From: Diplosphaera chodatii | Taxonomy: Eukaryota; Chlorophyta; Trebouxiophyceae; Prasiolales; Stichococcaceae | Assembly (NCBI GenBank): GCA_032358165.1 | Contig: JAALGY010000028.1 | Span: 682,001-746,000, forward strand | DNA: 64,000 nucleotides | Direction of reading: 5' to 3' | Position numbers and translations under genes: made by a program | Notes under the pieces: model-generated | The model's database searches: none | Told to the model about the DNA's origin: nothing | The model's input: the letters and a program-made list of their open reading frames with translations, nothing else | Part shown: positions 59,930-64,000 of the stretch, piece after piece | How the letters are laid out: every line of letters begins with the position of its first letter | Numbering within the stretch: the first letter of the stretch is position 1

Positions 59930-61954
59930 CTAGACGTTGCCCTTGCTCAGCTCAGTAGCCTCCTCGTCTGGCGTGCGGGTTATCAAAGACAGCGCATGCA
60001 CGCTGCCCTGCAGCTCCTCTTGCAATAGCTGCGGGCAGTAGCAGAGCGTTCATGGAAATATCATCGTGCAACTCATCAAGCAGACGACAGTCGACAGCAT
60101 GCAGATGTAGCAGCTCATTGACATCCTGTGGGACGTTTGGGCAGCAGCATCGTGTGCATGTGTTACTCACCCCATAAATTTGACGGTGCCTCTTGACTGT
60201 GTTCTGCCCCTCGAAAGCTGCTGACACGACCTTGACGTTGAAGTGCGTCTCGCCGTTGGCACCAGCTGACATGCGAGAGCCCGCATGGCCTGCATGCTGG
60301 CTGGACTCGTCCACGATGTCCAGACTGCAGGCAACAGGCTTCGAAATGACACCAGCCATTTAGCCCGTAAGACATACGTATAGGCTAGACGTTCCCAGAA
60401 AATCACCAGAGCGCATGCGTGCACCAACAAACATGCCAGATTGCTAGTGCCACGAGGCCGCTGCTCGAGTCGGCGAGTGCCGTTGCTTGCCTGTGTGGCT
60501 GCAAAGCATCCTGCAGCTTCCGCCGCATGGCGTCCTGCACTGGGGTGGCGCCGGCGTGCGCTGCCGCTGAGGCGCTGTTGCTGGCGGGCGTGCTGTCTGC
60601 AGCGGCGCCGTTGCCATTGCTTGAAGCTGCCGGCGCCTGAGCAGACGGCGTTGCTGTGGCTGTGTCTGTTGCTTGTGCTGATGGTTCAGCTGGGTTCGCA
60701 GCACCACTCTCACCCTGCATGCACATGTGCTTGCGTGCTGGACGAGCTCTATACCCATGTCGAGCACGACACTTATGCCACGGCCAGCCCACCGTGATCT
60801 CATTCGTGTCCTAGTATACTGCGCAGACTGTCAAGTGTGACCCAATAGGTACCTGACCAGATAGCTGCGCTGCCTTCTGCTGCATCAAGCGGAACATGTT
60901 CAGGAAGCCATTGTTGCGGCTGGGCGTCAGCTTCTGCTTCAGACCCAGCCCATCAATGATGGCCCCTGGGTCCACGCCCAGCACATCAGCGGGTGCGCAG
61001 TCGCTCAGGCCCTGGACCAGCAGCGCTGCAAGCCCCTGCACATGTCACAGGAGTGTTGAACTTGTGGGACTTTCATACGGCACCACATCCAGCCCCGCAG
61101 CATGCAATGTGTGCACGGTGTAATGCCAGAATGCAGAACAGTCTGGCAACACGGCGACTGTTCACCTTAGTGAGCTGCGAGTCTGAATCTGCACGCCACT
61201 TGAGTTTGCCGTCCTGCAGTTCGCCTACCACCCAGACCTACCGCACGAACCACAGCTCATCAATTTGCATATAGCCCTGGCGATCGCCCATGCCATGCTC
61301 TGCATTGTGAATACCTCATGTGCACAGGACAGCCACACTCCAGCACCTGTGACACACAGCCCTTCACTTTGTTGTCGTCCGTGTGGTCCTCCAGCGGCAT
61401 CTTGGGCAGCTTTGACGCCAGGAACAACAGTTGCTTGTACCTGGCCATCTCATCCGGCACCTACAGCATGCATCCAAGCATCTCCGGCGTCCCGCGCTAC
61501 ATGCAATGCTGGCTGCACAGATGCTCAGGCACGACCAGGGCATGCAACCTCTAAACATATTATTTCATGGAACAGCAAGACGCACCATCTGGAACTGGCC
61601 CACGATCTGCTTCAGCTTTGGTGGCATCACCGCAGCGGCGGTAGCCTGTGTGCGAACGGCCTGTGAACAAAACACCATAAATGTGGGGTTCTGTGGGCGC
61701 ACAGGATCTGGATCTGCAACTGTTCACGCACGATGTGCTGCAATCAATGCGAGAGTGCACACGCTCGGCCCTATCACCTGACGTGCATGCCACCGTGCCT
61801 GCCGCCACAACCGGCAAGAAGGTAGCGAGGGTCCTCGCATCTGCCGGTGCAGGTTGCATGCAGCTGCAGGGCATCGTGACACGCCCCGTACTTGTGCATG
61901 ACTGCGATGCAGCAGACCAGACTGCATGTTGCGCAGGCGACGGTGTGGCAACAC
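59930..61954 (-). CDS. SufE-BolA fusion protein (plastid iron-sulfur assembly), spliced
   Basis: Activator of the cysteine desulfurase in plastid (and possibly mitochondrial) Fe-S assembly, fused to a BolA domain as in plant SUFE1. Exon 1 (61954-61778, 59 codons) is Arg-rich and acid-poor (MLPHRRLRNMQSGLLHRSHA), fitting a transit peptide. Exon 2 (61660-61586) gives PPKLKQIVGQFQM. Exon 3 (61460-61347) gives VPDEMARYKQLLFLASKLPK and KGCVSQ with the sulfur-accepting Cys. Then VWVVGELQDGKLKWRADSDS, LAALLVQGLSDCAPADVLGV and LTPSRNNGFLNMFRLMQ complete SufE. A long Ala/Ser/Thr linker leads to BolA: PVQDAMRRKLQDALQPHRLD, GETHFNVKVVSAAFEGQNTV with the redox His region, and LLQEELQGSVHALSLITRTP. It ends TELSKGNV, stop 59932-59930. 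All exon phases checked agree. Confidence 0.92.
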
Positions 61955-62382
61955 AGCACTTGCGGTCCACGAAACTGTGTCTAGTCGCAGCGGAGCGTAA
62001 AAACGAAGTCTAGGCGAGAGCTTCCATTGTTAAGCTGCATGTGTTCGCTGCAATGCAGGCAGCATGCTGCGGACATGCAAGCGCAAGCCAGGTACAGCGC
62101 TGGGCCAGCCCTGGGGTGGGTGTCGTCCTTGCCGTACAGTTTTACGGTCTAAACCCTAATAGCGTCCGCCAGGATGCATCTTGAAACCGCCAGGTACTGC
62201 CAGCTGGTCCGCCTCCCGCACGAGCAATGCTCTTGTCGTGTCGTGAGTGATCCATCGCCAAGACATTCTGCACGCAGTGGAGGTTCTCCCTGCGTTGCCC
62301 GTCGGCTCCCTCCTTCGTTTGGACGCGTATCCCGTGAAACTCCCGGACCCCACTCGGCTGGAACAGCCCAACCGCTGCAAAC
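61955..62382. other. Divergent promoter region SufE-BolA / coiled-coil gene
   Basis: About 0.43 kb between two starts pointing apart. It contains a telo-box-like motif near 62151, annotated separately. Confidence 0.45.
62151..62159 (+). promoter_or_regulatory. Telo-box-like motif AAACCCTAA
   Basis: AAACCCTAA is one unit and a half of the plant-type telomere repeat. In land plants this short motif is a promoter element of growth and translation genes. Here it lies in the spacer between two divergent genes. A single 9-mer can occur by chance. Confidence 0.35.
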
Positions 62383-64000
62383 ATGTTTGAGCAACGGCGC
62401 CACAGCACCGCAGATGCAGGCCGGACCGCAGTCGACATGCGGCCATCCTGCAGGCTGTCGTCTTCGCGCAGGCTGTCGGCTCTGAGCACGCAAAGGTGGG
62501 CATGGCTGTCGGTGCTTTGGCACTCCAGACTGTCGGGGTACGACCGCCTGGGGTGCGATGCAGTATGTCACACAGGACGTGATCAGCCTAGACAGCATGT
62601 GTCGCTGAGGCTGGCCTGCAAACGCGCCTTGGGATCGGGGGCGGGATCTGGTTCGGGTTCGACCCAGTGCTGTCTGACAGCCATAACCGCATCGTCAAGT
62701 TGGCGCATTTGCCCCGTGTCCATCTGGTGTCTGCGCGTTTGCAGCTCCTTGGCGAAGCTGGATGCGGAGGTGCGGAACAGCTTCCTGGCGCTGGAGGAGG
62801 ACGCGCGCCAAAATGCTGCGGGGGCAGGTGCCAAGGATCTGCAGCGGCTGCAGCTGCAGAACGCCAGCCTCAAGGGATCCGCCATGCACATGCGCGTGCG
62901 AGAGCAGTTCCTGCAGGCGCTGACGTCTGGCCAGTACCCTCTGGGCAACGAAGCAGCGTACCGCGCCCAATTGCAGGTCCGTCCGACACAGGCTGTCTAC
63001 AGATTGTTGTGGTGACCAAGACAAGAGTTATTGGACAACCTTTCCGTGTGGTGAGGGTTCGTTGATGTACTCGGGAGCGGCTGTATCTTCGCTTGCAGGC
63101 GGACGTGCAGGCCTATGCAGAGACCAGCCGCGCACACAAAGCACAGAACGCCGAGGTGCGGCCGCGGAAGACACAGCAGATGTTCTGACGGTCTCACGAA
63201 GCTGTCCGACGGCTGTGCGTATTAGGATGGCAAACGCACAGCGTTCTGCTCAAGCTCGTGCAGATCCGCGACACAATCTCACGGACCATGCTGCACTGAG
63301 CAGATCACTGCGGAGGTTCAGCAGCTCATCGAGGCGACGGCCGACGCGTTTCGCGAGTACCAGGACACGCGCGCCGAGGTGAGCCGCCACCTGGAGGCCG
63401 CGCAGGCCAGCACCGACGAGCTGGCGCGTGCACTGTCGCCGCTGCCCGACCTGCCCGATGGCCCCGACGAGGTGGGGCTTGATGCAGTCAAACCATCAGG
63501 GGAGAGGCATTGTGCGTTCCCCAGGAAGTACGGGTCCTATCACACTGCAAGTGCTCACGCGACGCTGTAGCGTGTGTGGGGCTGCAGGTCAACCTGGAAC
63601 CTGCATCACGACTAGTTCTCGGCAGCTCATGTGTGGCGCTTTTTGATGTAGGCGCACTGTCAGCGGCAGCTGGCACAGGCAACTGGGCAGGCAGCAGAGA
63701 TGGAGGCAGAGTGCGCGGCACTTGTGGTGCGAATCCTGGCACCTTGGATAGACATCAGGCGCTGCTGTACAGCTGCAGCTTCTAAAAAGTCCAGCAGCGT
63801 GGATCATTAATGCACAATGCCGGCACCTGAGCTGCTTCAGGGAGCATACCCTGCCTTGGCTGCAGCAAGCGGTTTACACCATTCTGCCCCGCAGGCAGCC
63901 AACAGGCACGATGCTGCCGCGCTGGCGGCGCAGCAGCAGGAGGTGGCGGCGTTGGAGGCGGCGGCGGCGCGGCTGTCCAGCAGCAACACCGCGCAGGCGG
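62383..64000 (+). CDS. Coiled-coil protein, 3' end outside window
   Basis: I do not recognise the family. Start ATG at 62383: MFEQRRHSTADAGRTAVDMR, then a Ser/Arg-rich segment ending LSALSTQ at a GT donor. The acceptor near 62746 rejoins in phase 2 to SLAKLDAEVRNSFLALEEDA, then LQRLQLQNASLKGSAMHMRV and REQFLQALTSGQYPL. Further exons: VQAYAETSRAHKAQNAE, EQITAEVQQLIEATADAFRE with RAEVSRHLEAAQASTDELAR, RQLAQATGQAAEMEAECAAL, and at the window edge AALAAQQQEVAALEAAAARL. Heptad-rich, Ala/Glu/Gln-rich helices indicate a long coiled coil, as in kinetochore, centrosomal or kinesin-tail proteins, but no diagnostic domain is visible. Confidence 0.65.

Noticed and set aside
1..64000. CRISPR arrays, prophage, insertion sequences, bacterial defence systems
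   Set aside because: The window is eukaryotic nuclear DNA with spliced genes. No regularly spaced repeats, transposase or integrase motifs were seen.

Overview
The window is nuclear DNA from an intron-dense green alga. Nearly every gene is split into short exons by roughly 70-200 base introns that end in a strong TGCAG-type acceptor. The encoded proteins are eukaryotic, and several point to a plastid: a thylakoid-type signal peptidase, a SufE-BolA fusion with an Arg-rich N-terminus, and a fructose bisphosphatase. The style resembles Trebouxiophyceae, but that placement is inference. I found no bacterial operons, CRISPR arrays, rRNA, convincing tRNA or intact transposons.

Layout, left to right: a 5'-truncated m5U RNA methyltransferase (+, 1-3628); an F-box/WD40 protein (-, 4284-7431); a leucine-rich-repeat protein (-, 7634-9715); a poorly resolved + strand gene (about 10.4-11.2 kb); an SDR reductase (-, 11281-13111), a TauD-like 2OG dioxygenase (+, 13907-16501) and a paralogous SDR (+, 17449-19500); a plastid signal peptidase I (-, 19946-21136); fructose-1,6-bisphosphatase (+, 22204-24642); an unknown secreted protein (+, 25406-27685); elongation factor 2 (-, 28114-34608); sphingosine-1-phosphate lyase (+, 35014-38095); a long SHOC1/ZIP2-like meiotic gene (+, 38711-47906); Pol I subunit RPA43 (-, 48019-49856); SmF (+, 50373-50627); tRNA pseudouridine synthase PUS3/DEG1 (-, 50934-53385); an F-box protein fused to an MBD4-like DNA glycosylase (+, 53936-55743); a TPR-like protein (-, 56260-59818); SufE-BolA (-, 59930-61954); and a coiled-coil protein running off the right edge (+, 62383-64000).

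Most genes are unrelated housekeeping genes. The exception in arrangement is the SDR / 2OG-dioxygenase / SDR block at 11.3-19.5 kb, which could be a small metabolic neighbourhood. The most unusual object is the seven-exon gene at 53936-55743. Every splice junction keeps phase, and the product joins an F-box to a complete MBD4-like HhH glycosylase domain, suggesting a link between SCF ubiquitin ligase and base-excision repair. Other notable points are a SHOC1-like meiotic gene, at least four well-supported GC-AG introns, and a fructose bisphosphatase whose expected metal-ligand Glu is Gln.

Gene ends and exon joins were read by hand from frame, splice signals and family motifs. First exons are the least certain parts, and CDS coordinates give the outer span of spliced genes.
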